Source: Alphaproteobacteria bacterium (GTDB lineage: Bacteria > Pseudomonadota > Alphaproteobacteria > DSM-16000 > Inquilinaceae). From it: a stretch of DNA of 64,000 bases. The DNA lies in assembly GCA_028281925.1 (NCBI GenBank), contig JANQIX010000010.1:1-64000 (forward strand), written 5' to 3'. The notes under the pieces are model-generated. The model saw nothing but the letters and a program-made list of their open reading frames with translations. It ran no database searches and had not been told where the DNA came from. Shown piece after piece: positions 26,091 to 35,871 of the stretch (position 1 is its first letter; every line of letters begins with the position of its first letter). The translations under genes were made by a program, and so were the position numbers.

Positions 26091-28988
26091 ATGGCATCGC
26101 AGGCGCAACAGGCATCTTTTCTCCATTCCCAAAATGCAGCATTCATCGCGGATCTCTTCCGCAGGTTCCTGAAGGATCCGAATTCCGTCGACCCGAGCTG
26201 GGCCGGATTCTTCCATTCCCTGGGGGAAGCCGAACGCGCGATCCTGATCGACGATCAGGGACCCAGCTGGGCCCCCGGTAACGGCAACGGCGCCGCGCAT
26301 GTGATCGACTATGCCGATGCGCTGATGGCGCAGCCGGCCACGTCCGCACTGCCGAAGACCGTTCCCCAGACTGGAGAGGTGATCAGCCAGGCGGCCGTCC
26401 GCGCCGCCCTGCTGGACAGCATCCAGGTGCTGATGCTGATCCGCTCGCACCGTGTGCGCGGGCACCTGGAAGCGAAGTTGGATCCGCTCGATCTGACACC
26501 GTTCGAACCGCATCCGGAGTTGGACCCCTCGACCTACGGCTTCCGCAAGGGCGACTGGGAGCGCCCGATCTTCATCAACAACGTGCTGGGGATGGAGACC
26601 GCGAGCCTGCAGGAGATCTTTACTCGCCTGAAGGAGACCTATTGCGGCAGCATCGGCGTCGAATACATGCACATCCAGGATCCGGACCAGAAGGCTTGGA
26701 TCCAAGAGCGTATCGAGGCCTACCACAACCGCACCGAATTCACGTTGCGCGGCAAGCGCGCCATCCTGGAACGCCTGACCGACGCCGAGTGCTTTGAACG
26801 GTTCCTGCATACGAAGTACACGGGCACCAAGCGGTTCGGCCTGGACGGCGCGGAAAGCCTGGTGCCGGCGCTGGAGCAGATCATCAAGCGCGGCGGCCAG
26901 CTGGGCCTGAAGGAAATCGTGTTCGGCATGGCCCATCGCGGCCGCCTGAACGTGCTGGCCAATGTCATGGGCAAGCCGTTTTCCGCCATCTTCGCGGAAT
27001 TCCAGGGCCAGCCGGCCAATCCGGAAGATGTCCAGGGCTCCGGCGACGTGAAGTACCATCTCGGCACCTCGTCGGACCGGGATTTCGACGGCAACGTCAT
27101 CCACCTGTCGCTGACCGCCAATCCCTCGCATCTGGAAGCGGTGAACGCGGTCGTGCTGGGCAAGGTGCGGGCCAAGCAGGCGCAGTACGACGACCTGGAA
27201 CGCAGCAGCGTCATGCCCGTGATCCTGCACGGCGACGCTGCCTTTGCCGGCCAGGGCATCGTGGCGGAAAGCCTGACGCTGTCGGAACTGCGCGGCTACC
27301 GCGTCGGCGGCACCATCCACTTCATCATCAACAACCAGATCGGCTTCACCACGGCGCCGAAATACTCCCGCTTCGGGCCCTATCCGACGGATGTGGCCAA
27401 GGTCGTCCAGTCGCCGATCTTCCATGTGAACGGCGACGACCCGGAGGCGGTCGTGCACGTCAGCCGCGTGGCCATGGAGTTCCGCCACCAGTTCAAGAAG
27501 GACGTGGTGGTGGACATGTTCTGCTATCGCCGGTTTGGCCATAACGAAGGTGACGAGCCGGGCTTCACGCAGCCGATCATGTACCGGACCATCTCCAAGC
27601 ACGGCACGATGCGCCAGATCTACGCCAAGCAGCTGGTGGGCGAGGGTGTGGTGAACGCGGGCGAGCCGGAGCGGATGGTCGACCAGTTCATGGGCCGCCT
27701 GGAAGAGCAATACGAAGCGGCATCCAGCTATAAGCCCAATCAGGCCGACTGGCTGGGCGGCGCCTGGTCGGGCATGACCATCGCCAAACCCGGCCCGCGC
27801 CGCGGCGAAACCGGAGTCAGCGAGGATCTGCTGAAAGAGGTCGGCGCGGGGCTGACGCGCGTGCCCGACGGCTTCAAGGCCCATTCGAAGATCCTGCGCC
27901 AGCTGAGGTCAAAGCAGACGACGATCGACACCGGCAAGGGCATCGACTGGGCGACCGCTGAGGCGCTGGCCTTCGGTACCCTGTTGTGCGAGGGCGTGCC
28001 GGTGCGCCTTTCGGGCCAAGACAGCGGCCGCGGCACGTTCTCGCAGCGGCATTCCGTGCTGGTCGACCAGGAAACGGAAAAGCGCCACGTGCCCCTGGCC
28101 AACCTCCGTGCCGACCAGGCGTCATTCGAAGTGCATGACAGCCCGCTGTCGGAGTATGCGGTGCTGGGCTTCGAATACGGCTTCTCGCTGGCCGAGCCTA
28201 AGGCACTGGTGTTGTGGGAAGCACAGTTCGGCGATTTCGCCAACGGCGCCCAGGTGATGATCGACCAGTTCATCTGCGCCGGCGAAGCGAAGTGGCTGCG
28301 CATGTCAGGGCTGGTGATGCTGCTGCCGCATGGGTTCGAGGGCCAGGGGCCGGAGCATTCCTCCGCCCGGCTGGAGCGGTTCCTGACCATGTCGGGCGAA
28401 GACAACTGGCAGGTCGTCAACTGCACCACGCCGGCCAACTATTTCCATGCGCTGCGCCGCCAGATCCACCGCGAGTTCCGCAAGCCTTTGGTGGTGATGA
28501 CGCCGAAATCGCTGCTGCGGCACAAGGACTGCGTGTCGGACCTGCACATGTTCACCGACGACAGCACCTTCCACCGGGTGCTGTATGAAGACGAGATCCT
28601 GGCGCCGCGGGAGGAAATCCGCCGTGTCGTGATCTGTTCGGGCAAGGTCTACTTCGACCTCAAGCGCGAGCGTGATGCGCGTGACCTGCGCCACGTCACG
28701 ATCCTGCGGCTGGAGCAGCTCTATCCCTTCCCGGACGAGGTACTGGCCGAGGAACTGCGCAAATACCCCAATGCCGATGTCGTCTGGTGTCAGGAAGAGC
28801 CGGCCAATATGGGCGCCTGGTTCTTCGTCGACCGGCGCATCGAGAAGCTGCTGCAGGAAACCGGGCATGCCGGTCACAGACCCAAATATGCGGGACGCGC
28901 CGAAGCGGCGGCACCCGCCACGGGCCTCTTGCGCCGGCACACCGAAGAACAGAACAAGCTGGTCGACGAGGCTCTGACGATAGCCTGA
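26091..28988 (+). CDS. sucA: 2-oxoglutarate dehydrogenase E1 component
   Basis: The 965-residue thiamine-diphosphate-dependent E1 subunit, which decarboxylates 2-oxoglutarate and passes the succinyl group to the E2 lipoyl arm. The N-terminal FLHSQNAAFIADLF and DPSWAGFF segment is the E2-binding region of OdhA/SucA. MAHRGRLNVLANVMGK, HGDAAFAGQG and the NNQIGFTT stretch build the active site and cofactor pocket; RLSGQDSGRGTFSQRH lies in the pyrimidine-binding domain. Full length. The ATG at 26091 gives the canonical N-terminus. Confidence 0.97.
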   Translation: MASQAQQASFLHSQNAAFIADLFRRFLKDPNSVDPSWAGFFHSLGEAERAILIDDQGPSWAPGNGNGAAHVIDYADALMAQPATSALPKTVPQTGEVISQAAVRAALLDSIQVLMLIRSHRVRGHLEAKLDPLDLTPFEPHPELDPSTYGFRKGDWERPIFINNVLGMETASLQEIFTRLKETYCGSIGVEYMHIQDPDQKAWIQERIEAYHNRTEFTLRGKRAILERLTDAECFERFLHTKYTGTKRFGLDGAESLVPALEQIIKRGGQLGLKEIVFGMAHRGRLNVLANVMGKPFSAIFAEFQGQPANPEDVQGSGDVKYHLGTSSDRDFDGNVIHLSLTANPSHLEAVNAVVLGKVRAKQAQYDDLERSSVMPVILHGDAAFAGQGIVAESLTLSELRGYRVGGTIHFIINNQIGFTTAPKYSRFGPYPTDVAKVVQSPIFHVNGDDPEAVVHVSRVAMEFRHQFKKDVVVDMFCYRRFGHNEGDEPGFTQPIMYRTISKHGTMRQIYAKQLVGEGVVNAGEPERMVDQFMGRLEEQYEAASSYKPNQADWLGGAWSGMTIAKPGPRRGETGVSEDLLKEVGAGLTRVPDGFKAHSKILRQLRSKQTTIDTGKGIDWATAEALAFGTLLCEGVPVRLSGQDSGRGTFSQRHSVLVDQETEKRHVPLANLRADQASFEVHDSPLSEYAVLGFEYGFSLAEPKALVLWEAQFGDFANGAQVMIDQFICAGEAKWLRMSGLVMLLPHGFEGQGPEHSSARLERFLTMSGEDNWQVVNCTTPANYFHALRRQIHREFRKPLVVMTPKSLLRHKDCVSDLHMFTDDSTFHRVLYEDEILAPREEIRRVVICSGKVYFDLKRERDARDLRHVTILRLEQLYPFPDEVLAEELRKYPNADVVWCQEEPANMGAWFFVDRRIEKLLQETGHAGHRPKYAGRAEAAAPATGLLRRHTEEQNKLVDEALTIA

Positions 28989-29058
28989 CCCCTGGCATCC
29001 GTAAGCCTGGCCCGCCGCCGGCACCCGGGAACGCTGAACCAAGAACGAAGGTCGACAG

Positions 29059-30312
29059 ATGGTGGAGATCGTGGTGCCCGCCCTGGGCGAGTCGGTAAGC
29101 GAAGCGACGGTCGCGCAATGGCTGAAGAAGGTGGGCGAGCCCGTGGCGCGGGACGAGCCGTTGGTCGAGCTTGAAACCGACAAGGTGACCCTGGAAGTCA
29201 ACGCCACCGACGCCGGTGTGTTGAGCGAAATCGTCGCCAAGGAAGGCGACAACGTGGAAGTCGGCGCGATCCTTGGCGCCATCGCCACCGACGGCGCCGC
29301 AGCAGCAGTCGCGGCACCGGCCGCCAAAGCGGCAAAGGCCGAGCCTGCGCCGGCCGCTGCCGAAGCGGTGGAGGAGCCGAAGGTGATGCCGGCAGCCCGA
29401 AAGCTGGCGGAGGAGCACGGGATCGACCCCGCAACGCTGGCCGGCAGCGGCAAGGGCGGCCGCGTCACCAAGGAAGACGTACAGACGGCGATTGCTGCCG
29501 GCCCGGCACCCACTGCCGCGCCCGCGCCGACGGCGCAGCCGGCACCGTCCGGCGGCACGACCATCGCCATTCCGGCGTTCACGCGGCCACCGTCGACAGA
29601 GCGCCCGCGCAAAGAGTTGGAAGAGCGCGTGCGCATGACGCGGCTGCGTCAGACCATCGCCGCGCGGCTGAAGGACGCCCAGAACACGGCCGCCATGCTG
29701 ACCACCTTCAACGAGGTCGACATGACCGAGCTGATGAAGGTGCGCAGCGAATACCGCGACGTCTTCGAAAAGAAGTACGGCGCGCGCCTGGGCTTCATGT
29801 CGTTCTTCGTGAAGGCCTGCGTGGCGGCGCTGCAGGAGTTTCCGGCCGTCAACGGCGAGATCGACGGCACCGACATCGTCTACAAGAACTACTATGACGT
29901 CGGCGTTGCCGTCGGCACGCCGCAGGGCTTGGTGGTCCCGGTCGTGCGGGATTGCGATCGCCTGTCGTTCGCCGAAATCGAGGCCGGCATCAACGATCTC
30001 GGCCGCCGCGGCCGCGACGGCAAGCTGTCTATGGAGGAGCTTTCGGGCGGCACCTTCACGATCTCCAACGGCGGGGTGTACGGCTCGCTGATGTCGACGC
30101 CGATCCTGAACGCCCCCCAGTCCGCCATTCTCGGCATGCACAAGGTGCAACAGCGCCCGATGGTGATCGACGGCAAGATCGAGGCACGGCCGATGATGTA
30201 CCTCGCGCTCAGCTACGACCACCGCATCATCGACGGTCGCGAGGCCGTCAGCTTCCTGGTGCGGGTCAAAGAGATGGTGGAAGACCCGCGCCGCCTCGTC
30301 ATCGGCGCCTGA
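29059..30312 (+). CDS. sucB: Dihydrolipoyllysine succinyltransferase E2 component
   Basis: A 417-residue E2 that transfers the succinyl group from lipoamide to CoA. One lipoyl domain (1-77) has the modified lysine Lys42 in ETDKVTLEV. An Ala/Pro-rich linker, a peripheral-subunit-binding domain ([25 protein letters not shown], about 113-150), a second linker and the catalytic domain follow. Catalytic His388 and Asp392 are in SYDHRIIDG. The gene is 70 bases from sucA and 44 bases from lpd, all in one direction. Confidence 0.97.
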   Translation: MVEIVVPALGESVSEATVAQWLKKVGEPVARDEPLVELETDKVTLEVNATDAGVLSEIVAKEGDNVEVGAILGAIATDGAAAAVAAPAAKAAKAEPAPAAAEAVEEPKVMPAARKLAEEHGIDPATLAGSGKGGRVTKEDVQTAIAAGPAPTAAPAPTAQPAPSGGTTIAIPAFTRPPSTERPRKELEERVRMTRLRQTIAARLKDAQNTAAMLTTFNEVDMTELMKVRSEYRDVFEKKYGARLGFMSFFVKACVAALQEFPAVNGEIDGTDIVYKNYYDVGVAVGTPQGLVVPVVRDCDRLSFAEIEAGINDLGRRGRDGKLSMEELSGGTFTISNGGVYGSLMSTPILNAPQSAILGMHKVQQRPMVIDGKIEARPMMYLALSYDHRIIDGREAVSFLVRVKEMVEDPRRLVIGA

Positions 30313-30356
30313 CCTTCGTCCGTTTCGGTTCCCGCTTCTTCTAGGAGTCCGCGCCC

Positions 30357-31763
30357 ATGGCCGACGCCACGGATAACACATTCGACGTCATCGTCATCGG
30401 ATCGGGCCCCGGCGGCTATGTCTGCGCCATCCGGGCGGCCCAGCTGGGCTTGAAGACGGCCTGCGTGGAGCGGCGGGAGACGCTGGGCGGCACGTGCCTG
30501 AATATCGGCTGCATCCCGTCGAAGGCGCTGCTGCAGGCATCGGAGAAGTACGAGGAAGCGGCGAAGCACCTGGGCGCTTTCGGCGTCAAGGTCGGCAAGG
30601 TCGGCCTCGATCTCGACGCCATGATGGGCCACAAGGACAAGGTGGTGGAGGCCAACGTCAAGGGCGTCGAATTCCTGTTCAAGAAGAACGGCGTCACCTG
30701 GCTGAAGGGTGCGGGCAAGCTGACGGCGGCGGACACGGTGGAAGTCGCCGGAACCGCCCACAAGGCCAACAAAGGCATCGTCATCGCCACCGGTTCGTCC
30801 TCCACGCCGCTGGCGAATGTCCCCGTGGATGAGCAGAGCATCGTCACCTCCACCGGCGCGCTGACCCTGCCCAAGGTGCCCAAGCATCTGGTGGTGATCG
30901 GCGGCGGCTATATCGGGCTTGAGATGGGTTCGGTCTGGGCGCGGCTGGGCGCCAAGGTGACAGTGGTGGAGTTCCTCGACCGCATCCTGCCGGGCATGGA
31001 CGGCGAGGTGTCGAAACAGATGCAGCGGATCCTGGGCCGCCAGGGCATGAGCTTCAAGCTGTCGACCAAGGTGACCGGCGCCAAGCCCAACAAGAAGGGC
31101 GTTGCGGTGACTGTCGAGCCCGCAGCCGGCGGAGAGGCGGAGACGATCGACGCCGATGTGGTTCTGCTGTCGATCGGCCGCGTTCCGCACACCGACGGCC
31201 TGCAGCTCGATGTGGCCGGTGTGGAGATGGACGAGCGGGGCCGCGTCAAGACCGACGAACGGTTCCGCACGAACGTCCCCGGCATCTATGCCATCGGCGA
31301 CGTCATCGCCGGCCCGATGCTGGCCCACAAGGCGGAGGAAGAGGGTGTCGCGGTGGCCGAGCTGATCGCAGGGCAGGCCGGACATGTCAACTACGACGCA
31401 ATTCCCGGCGTGGTCTACACCGCGCCGGAAGTCGCCCAAGTGGGCAAGACCGAAGAAGAGCTCAAAGCCGCAGGCATCGCTTATCGCACCGGCAAGTTCC
31501 CCTTCACCGCCAACGGCCGTGCCCGCGCCATGGACGCGACCGACGGCTTCGTGAAGATCCTGGCCGATGCCAAGACGGATCGCGTGCTCGGCGTACATAT
31601 CGTCGGGGCGGAAGCCGGGACCATGATCGCCGAATGCGCGATGGCCATCGAATTCGGCGCTTCGGCTGAAGACATCGCCCGCACCTGCCACGCCCACCCC
31701 ACGCTGAACGAGGCGGTGAAGGAAGCGGCCCTGGCCGTCGACAAGCGTCCGCTGCATCTCTGA
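30357..31763 (+). CDS. lpd: Dihydrolipoamide dehydrogenase E3
   Basis: A 468-residue flavoprotein that reoxidises the dihydrolipoyl arm of the 2-oxoglutarate complex and reduces NAD+. The FAD motif is [17 protein letters not shown], the redox disulfide is Cys47-Cys52 (CLNIGC), a second nucleotide motif is [10 protein letters not shown], and the catalytic base pair is His447/Glu452 in [10 protein letters not shown]. Length is standard. A GGAGTC site precedes the ATG. It is the last gene of the suc cluster; it may also serve other dehydrogenase complexes. Confidence 0.97.
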   Translation: MADATDNTFDVIVIGSGPGGYVCAIRAAQLGLKTACVERRETLGGTCLNIGCIPSKALLQASEKYEEAAKHLGAFGVKVGKVGLDLDAMMGHKDKVVEANVKGVEFLFKKNGVTWLKGAGKLTAADTVEVAGTAHKANKGIVIATGSSSTPLANVPVDEQSIVTSTGALTLPKVPKHLVVIGGGYIGLEMGSVWARLGAKVTVVEFLDRILPGMDGEVSKQMQRILGRQGMSFKLSTKVTGAKPNKKGVAVTVEPAAGGEAETIDADVVLLSIGRVPHTDGLQLDVAGVEMDERGRVKTDERFRTNVPGIYAIGDVIAGPMLAHKAEEEGVAVAELIAGQAGHVNYDAIPGVVYTAPEVAQVGKTEEELKAAGIAYRTGKFPFTANGRARAMDATDGFVKILADAKTDRVLGVHIVGAEAGTMIAECAMAIEFGASAEDIARTCHAHPTLNEAVKEAALAVDKRPLHL

Positions 31764-31893
31764 CGCGATGCCGCCGCGGGGCAGCAATTCGCACAGAGTC
31801 TGATCAATCTGGTATCGACAAACCATTCCGGTGCGGGAATTCTTCCCGCGCCGACAAGCGTGCGTTCGCACGAAACACTGGGAGGTCAACACA

Positions 31894-32841
31894 ATGTCAC
31901 GGACTGGTCTCGTATCTCGCTGCGGGTTGGCAGGTGCCGCACTTGCGGCGATGCTGCTTGCCGGAGCCACTGGTGCTTCGGCGCAAGATGGCGTGACGCT
32001 GGAACCACTGTCAGTCACGACAGCAACCTATCCGCAGCTGGCCACCTGGCACGAACGCCAGGGGCGACCCTGCTGCGTGCCTGAGGTTCTGGCCGAGGAC
32101 GGACAGGTGCTGTTGCGCATCGATATCGAGTTCGACATTCCGTGGTCGGAGGAGCTGTCGCGCGTGAGCGCCTATGACGGAGACATCACGATCACCTTGC
32201 CGAATGGCGAGTCGCGCCGCTCGATCGGTTTCTTCTATTACGAAGGGCAGTTCCGCCGGTCCTCGGTGTCATTCTCCGTCTCACGGCCGAGCAACTGGCA
32301 GGAAGAAGACCGCAACGGCTTCTTCAACGTCGTCTTCCTGATTCCTCAAGAGACCGCGACGGTCGATCTGGTCTTGGGTGAACTCTACAGCGGCACCATC
32401 GCCGTTCCACCGACCTTCGCCAAACCGCCAGTGGCCGCGGATGGCGCGGAATTCCAGATCCTGGGCGCAGCCCTGATGGACGGTGTGACGGCAGCCGAAT
32501 CGGTCAACGGCATCGAGATCAGCAATGACATCACGCCACCGGAAGGGATGTCGATCCTGGAGATCGAGATCGCCATCCGCGGCATCGAACCGAATGACTT
32601 CGATAGTCCGGACCGGTTCTACTGGCACACCTACGACTTCGGCCTGGTCTATGACGAAATCCATAACGCTGGACTGATCGGCGAACGGTTCAGCAACAGG
32701 ATTCTGGACTGGCAGTTCAACAGCGCAACGATCGGCGGCGATGCCGCAGTCCGCAGGATCTACTACGCCGTGCCGTCGGACGTCGGTACGATGCAGCTGT
32801 ATTTCGGCGATGTGCGCGTTGCGGACGTCGCACCCAACTGA
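31894..32841 (+). CDS. Secreted hypothetical protein
   Basis: A 315-residue exported protein I do not recognise. The signal peptide ends in ATGASA, before QDGVTLEPL. The mature chain appears to have two beta-rich halves: about 40-165 (VLLRIDIEFDIPW, ITLPNGESRRSIGFFYY) and about 190-315 (MSILEIEIAIRGIEP to MQLYFGDVRV), separated by a Pro/Ala stretch, with a single CC pair early. A GGAGG site sits eight bases before the ATG at 31894. A perfect 13-bp hairpin follows the stop. It may bind a ligand or surface partner; no enzyme motif is visible. Confidence 0.65.
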   Translation: MSRTGLVSRCGLAGAALAAMLLAGATGASAQDGVTLEPLSVTTATYPQLATWHERQGRPCCVPEVLAEDGQVLLRIDIEFDIPWSEELSRVSAYDGDITITLPNGESRRSIGFFYYEGQFRRSSVSFSVSRPSNWQEEDRNGFFNVVFLIPQETATVDLVLGELYSGTIAVPPTFAKPPVAADGAEFQILGAALMDGVTAAESVNGIEISNDITPPEGMSILEIEIAIRGIEPNDFDSPDRFYWHTYDFGLVYDEIHNAGLIGERFSNRILDWQFNSATIGGDAAVRRIYYAVPSDVGTMQLYFGDVRVADVAPN

Positions 32842-32849
32842 GCCTGGGG

Positions 32850-32889
32850 GACGCGGACGGAGCCGCCTCGCGCACGCTCCGTCCGCGTC
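32850..32889 (+). terminator. Candidate terminator hairpin
   Basis: GACGCGGACGGAG and CTCCGTCCGCGTC are perfect 13-bp complements with a 14-base loop, nine bases after the stop of the secreted protein gene. There is no T-run, so it may act as a Rho-linked or stabilising hairpin. Confidence 0.55.
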
Positions 32890-32918
32890 TGGACTGCGGA
32901 TGACCGTGAGGATCGACC

Positions 32919-34103
32919 ATGATGCGGATGATTGCGGGGCTGTGCGCCGCCGCGGGCCTGTTGGCTGCCGCCGGCACGGCTGCGGCCTATGACGAGCTTG
33001 TCGAAAAGCAGGTCTTCGAACTCGGCGACTACACGACGGCCGGCGGCGAAACCATCCCGGATGTCCGCATCGGTTGGGAAGCATACGGAACGCTGAACGC
33101 CACCCGCGACAACGTCATCCTGATCACCCATTTCTTTTCCGGCACCAGCCATGCCGCCGGCCGCTATGCGGACGACGACGCTCGGCCTGGTTATTGGAAC
33201 GCGATCATCGGCCCGGGCCTGCCGATCGATACGGACCGGTTCTATGTGATCAGCTCCGACACGCTGGTGAACCTGAACGTGCACGACCCGATGGTGACCA
33301 CGACGGGCCCCGCCTCGATCAACCCGGCGACCGGCGAGCCCTGGGGCATGGACTTCCCCGTGGTGACGATCGAGGACTTCGTGCATGTCCAGAAGGCTCT
33401 GTTGGACAGTCTGGACATCGGCAGCCTGCATGCTGTGATGGGCGCCTCGATGGGCGCGCTGCAGGCGATCGAATGGGCAGTCACCTACCCGGAGATGGTG
33501 GACCGTGTGATCCCCGTCATCGGCGCCGGCCAGGCCGACGCCTGGCTGATCGGCTGGCTGGAGCTATGGGGCGAGCCGATCATGCTGGACCCGAACTGGA
33601 ACGGCGGCGACTACTATGGCGGCGAGCCACCCATTGCGGGCCTGACCCTGGCCCTGGAGCTGGTGAGCCTCCACGCGCGCCACCCCGTCTGGGCGGACGC
33701 CACCTTCGGCCGCGATTGGGCCGAAGAAGGCGCCGATCCGGCAGCGGCCTTCGACAACGAATTCGCCGTTGAACGCTGGCTGGAGGACGCCGCCTCAGCC
33801 CGCGCGGCCGTGTCCGACGCCAACCACTTCCTCTATCTGGTGAAGGCCAACCAGCTGTTCGTCGCAGGCCACGAAGGGACCCTGGAGGAGGGGCTGGCCG
33901 CACTGGAAGCGCCGGTGCTGCTGCTGCCGGCCGCCAGCGACCTGCTGTTGATGCCCTACATGGCTCGCGAGGTTCGCGACACGCTCGCCGATCGCGACAT
34001 AGCGGTGGAGTACATCGAGCTTGAGGGCACGCTGGGGCATCTGGACGGCATCGTCGTCATCGACCAGGCCGACGAAGCCCTTCGCGCCTTTCTGGACCGG
34101 TGA
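32919..34103 (+). CDS. Exported MetX-like alpha/beta hydrolase
   Basis: A 394-residue alpha/beta hydrolase with a signal peptide (MMRMIAGLCAAAGLL, ending GTAAA). The mature sequence follows homoserine O-acetyltransferase: FELGDYTTAGGETIPDVRIG early, THFFSGTSHAAG oxyanion region, and nucleophile Ser in GASMGALQAIEWA. The acid and histidine are probably Asp in PAASDLLL and His in LGHLDG. MetX is cytoplasmic and needs acetyl-CoA; an exported form should instead hydrolyse or transfer an ester outside the membrane. The function is therefore inferred only to the level of hydrolase/acyltransferase. Confidence 0.78.
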   Translation: MMRMIAGLCAAAGLLAAAGTAAAYDELVEKQVFELGDYTTAGGETIPDVRIGWEAYGTLNATRDNVILITHFFSGTSHAAGRYADDDARPGYWNAIIGPGLPIDTDRFYVISSDTLVNLNVHDPMVTTTGPASINPATGEPWGMDFPVVTIEDFVHVQKALLDSLDIGSLHAVMGASMGALQAIEWAVTYPEMVDRVIPVIGAGQADAWLIGWLELWGEPIMLDPNWNGGDYYGGEPPIAGLTLALELVSLHARHPVWADATFGRDWAEEGADPAAAFDNEFAVERWLEDAASARAAVSDANHFLYLVKANQLFVAGHEGTLEEGLAALEAPVLLLPAASDLLLMPYMAREVRDTLADRDIAVEYIELEGTLGHLDGIVVIDQADEALRAFLDR

Positions 34104-34124
34104 CGGCCGGCCGATTGCGAGCCG

Positions 34125-34922
34125 ATGGGCTATCCCCAGCGCATCATCTGCCTGACCGAGGAAACCGTCGAAACGCTTTATCTGCTGGGCCGGCAAGACC
34201 GGATCGTCGGTATCTCCGGCTACACCGTGCGGCCACCGGAAGCCCGACGCGACAAACCGAAGGTTGGTGCCTTCACCTCGGCGAAGATCGGCAGAATCCT
34301 GGAGCTGAAGCCGGACCTGGTGCTCGGCTTTTCGGACCTGCAGGCCGAGATCGCTGCGGCGCTGATCCGGCACGGCATCCCTGTGCACATCTTCAATCAG
34401 CGCTCGGTGGCCGAAATCCTGGCCATGATCCAGCTGTTGGGTGCCATGGTCGATGCCGCAGGGCCCGCCACCCGGCTGGCGGCCGACCTGCGTCGACGGC
34501 TCGACGACGCGCGCACCCAGCATGCCGACCGCCCCATCCGCCCACTGGTGTTCTTCGAGGAATGGGACGACCCGCTGATCACGGGAATCACTTGGGTGTC
34601 AGAGCTGATAGAGATCGCCGGCGGCCGCGACATCTTCGCCGACCGGGCGGGATGCCGCCTGGCCAAGGACCGCATCGTCACTGCGACCCAGGTCGCCGAC
34701 CGGGCGCCGGACATCATCATCGGCTCGTGGTGCGGCAAGAAGTTCGTACCCGGCAAGGTGGCCGAACGCCCGGGCTTCGCCGACATCCCGGCGGTGCGCA
34801 ACCGCGCCGTGCACGAGATCAAGTCGCCGATCATCCTGCAGCCCGGCCCCGCAGCGCTGACCGACGGCCTGGCCGCGCTGCAGACGATCATCGACGGCTA
34901 TCTCGGCTACATCGACGCGTGA
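34125..34922 (+). CDS. Cobalamin-binding-protein-like (BtuF/TroA fold), no signal peptide
   Basis: A 265-residue protein of the Fe/B12 periplasmic-binding fold: RIICLTEETVETLYLLG, GISGYTVRPPEARR, KPDLVLGFSDLQ, FEEWDDPLITGITWVSELIEIAGG and an RPGF-type end. The family is annotated as cobalamin-binding. Unlike true BtuF it starts at MGYPQRIICL with no signal peptide and has no permease or ATPase beside it. An intracellular corrinoid-binding role, or binding of another ligand, is possible. The position 21 bases after the MetX-like gene suggests co-transcription. Confidence 0.75.
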   Translation: MGYPQRIICLTEETVETLYLLGRQDRIVGISGYTVRPPEARRDKPKVGAFTSAKIGRILELKPDLVLGFSDLQAEIAAALIRHGIPVHIFNQRSVAEILAMIQLLGAMVDAAGPATRLAADLRRRLDDARTQHADRPIRPLVFFEEWDDPLITGITWVSELIEIAGGRDIFADRAGCRLAKDRIVTATQVADRAPDIIIGSWCGKKFVPGKVAERPGFADIPAVRNRAVHEIKSPIILQPGPAALTDGLAALQTIIDGYLGYIDA

Positions 34923-35037
34923 CGCGGACGCGTCAACGCGAGCCCCATCACAAGATGGCGCAACAAGACCTTCGGGGATGACGATCTCAGGCTTCCGTGA
35001 AGCCCATACCACGACCTGCGCGCCGTCGGCGCGTCGA

Positions 35038-35301
35038 TCAGTTCAGCGGCCCGGTGTAGACCCAGGTTTCGACCACGTCGCCGGCCAACTGCACGCCGGC
35101 GCCGGGGTGGTGGTAGCGGTAGACGCGCGTCGCCACGTCCAGCGCCACCTGCGGACAGGCGCCCGAAGTCAGCATTTCGCTGTAGGCGCGCACCACAGCC
35201 TCACGGCAGCGGCAGCGGGCGACATCGGCCGCCTCCCGGCAGTCGTCTTCATCGACCACCGGGCCGGCCATCCGCCAGCTAACGGGATTTCTTTCGGCCA
35301 T
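35038..35301 (-). CDS. Small Cys-rich protein overlapping fur
   Basis: An 87-residue protein I do not recognise. It contains four cysteines (DDCREAADVARCRCREAV, GACPQ), a short helical middle and a conserved-looking RVYRYHHPGAG segment. It begins at 35301 (MAERNPV), within the last codons of fur, so the two genes overlap by 23 bases and are translationally coupled. Metal or iron-sulfur binding is possible from the cysteines and histidines but is not demonstrated. Confidence 0.65.
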   Translation of the reverse strand: MAERNPVSWRMAGPVVDEDDCREAADVARCRCREAVVRAYSEMLTSGACPQVALDVATRVYRYHHPGAGVQLAGDVVETWVYTGPLN

Positions 35302-35683
35302 AGAGTTCCAACCTGTGATCGACGAGTTCGTAGCCAAGCGTCTCTGCGATGCGCAGCTTTACGCGTTCCAGCTCTTCGTCCTGAAACTCCACCACCTCTC
35401 CGGTCTCCAGATCGATCATGTGGTGGTGATGCTCCAGGTTCACTTCGAACCGTGCATAGCTCTCATTGAAGTCGTGGCGTTGCACCAGGTTCTTCTCGTC
35501 GAGCAGATGCAGGGTGCGGTACACGGTCGCGATGCTGATCGTGGGGTCAATGTCGCGCGCACGCTGATAGACGGTATCCACGGACGGGTGATCGTCGGAC
35601 TCGTGGAGAACGCGAAGGATGATCCGCCGCTGGCCGGTCATCTTGAGACCCGCCTCGATACATCGCTGCTCGAGAATCGTCAT
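35279..35683 (-). CDS. fur: Fur/Mur-family metal-dependent regulator
   Basis: A 134-residue Fur-family repressor. The N-terminal winged helix holds GLKMTGQRRIILRVL and ISIATVYRTLHLL; the dimerisation domain has EHHHHMIDLETGEVVEF, the usual histidine-rich metal site, and ends GYELVDHRLELYG. The C-terminal CxxC pairs seen in enteric Fur are absent, as in alphaproteobacterial Fur/Mur proteins, where manganese can be the corepressor. Upstream lies an 11-bp palindrome GTTAGACTAAC (35729-35739), a possible autoregulatory site. Confidence 0.88.
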   Translation of the reverse strand: MTILEQRCIEAGLKMTGQRRIILRVLHESDDHPSVDTVYQRARDIDPTISIATVYRTLHLLDEKNLVQRHDFNESYARFEVNLEHHHHMIDLETGEVVEFQDEELERVKLRIAETLGYELVDHRLELYGRKKSR

Positions 35684-35871
35684 GTCCCAACCCTGCTTGC
35701 GGGCTGCTCAACGGGCAGCCCAATTCCGGTTAGACTAACTCCAATGATCACCGCAGCACCAGACATCTGTGTCAATTCGCCGGCCAGTTCAGAGCCGCGC
35801 ATCAGTCCCGATTGACCCGGGCCGCACCACTGACCCATACCACTGCCCACCATCCAAGCTGACCAGGGTCC

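Noticed and set aside
25959..27884. A 641-residue frame antisense to sucA
   Set aside because: It is a GC-rich shadow of a conserved enzyme gene, with no recognisable motif.
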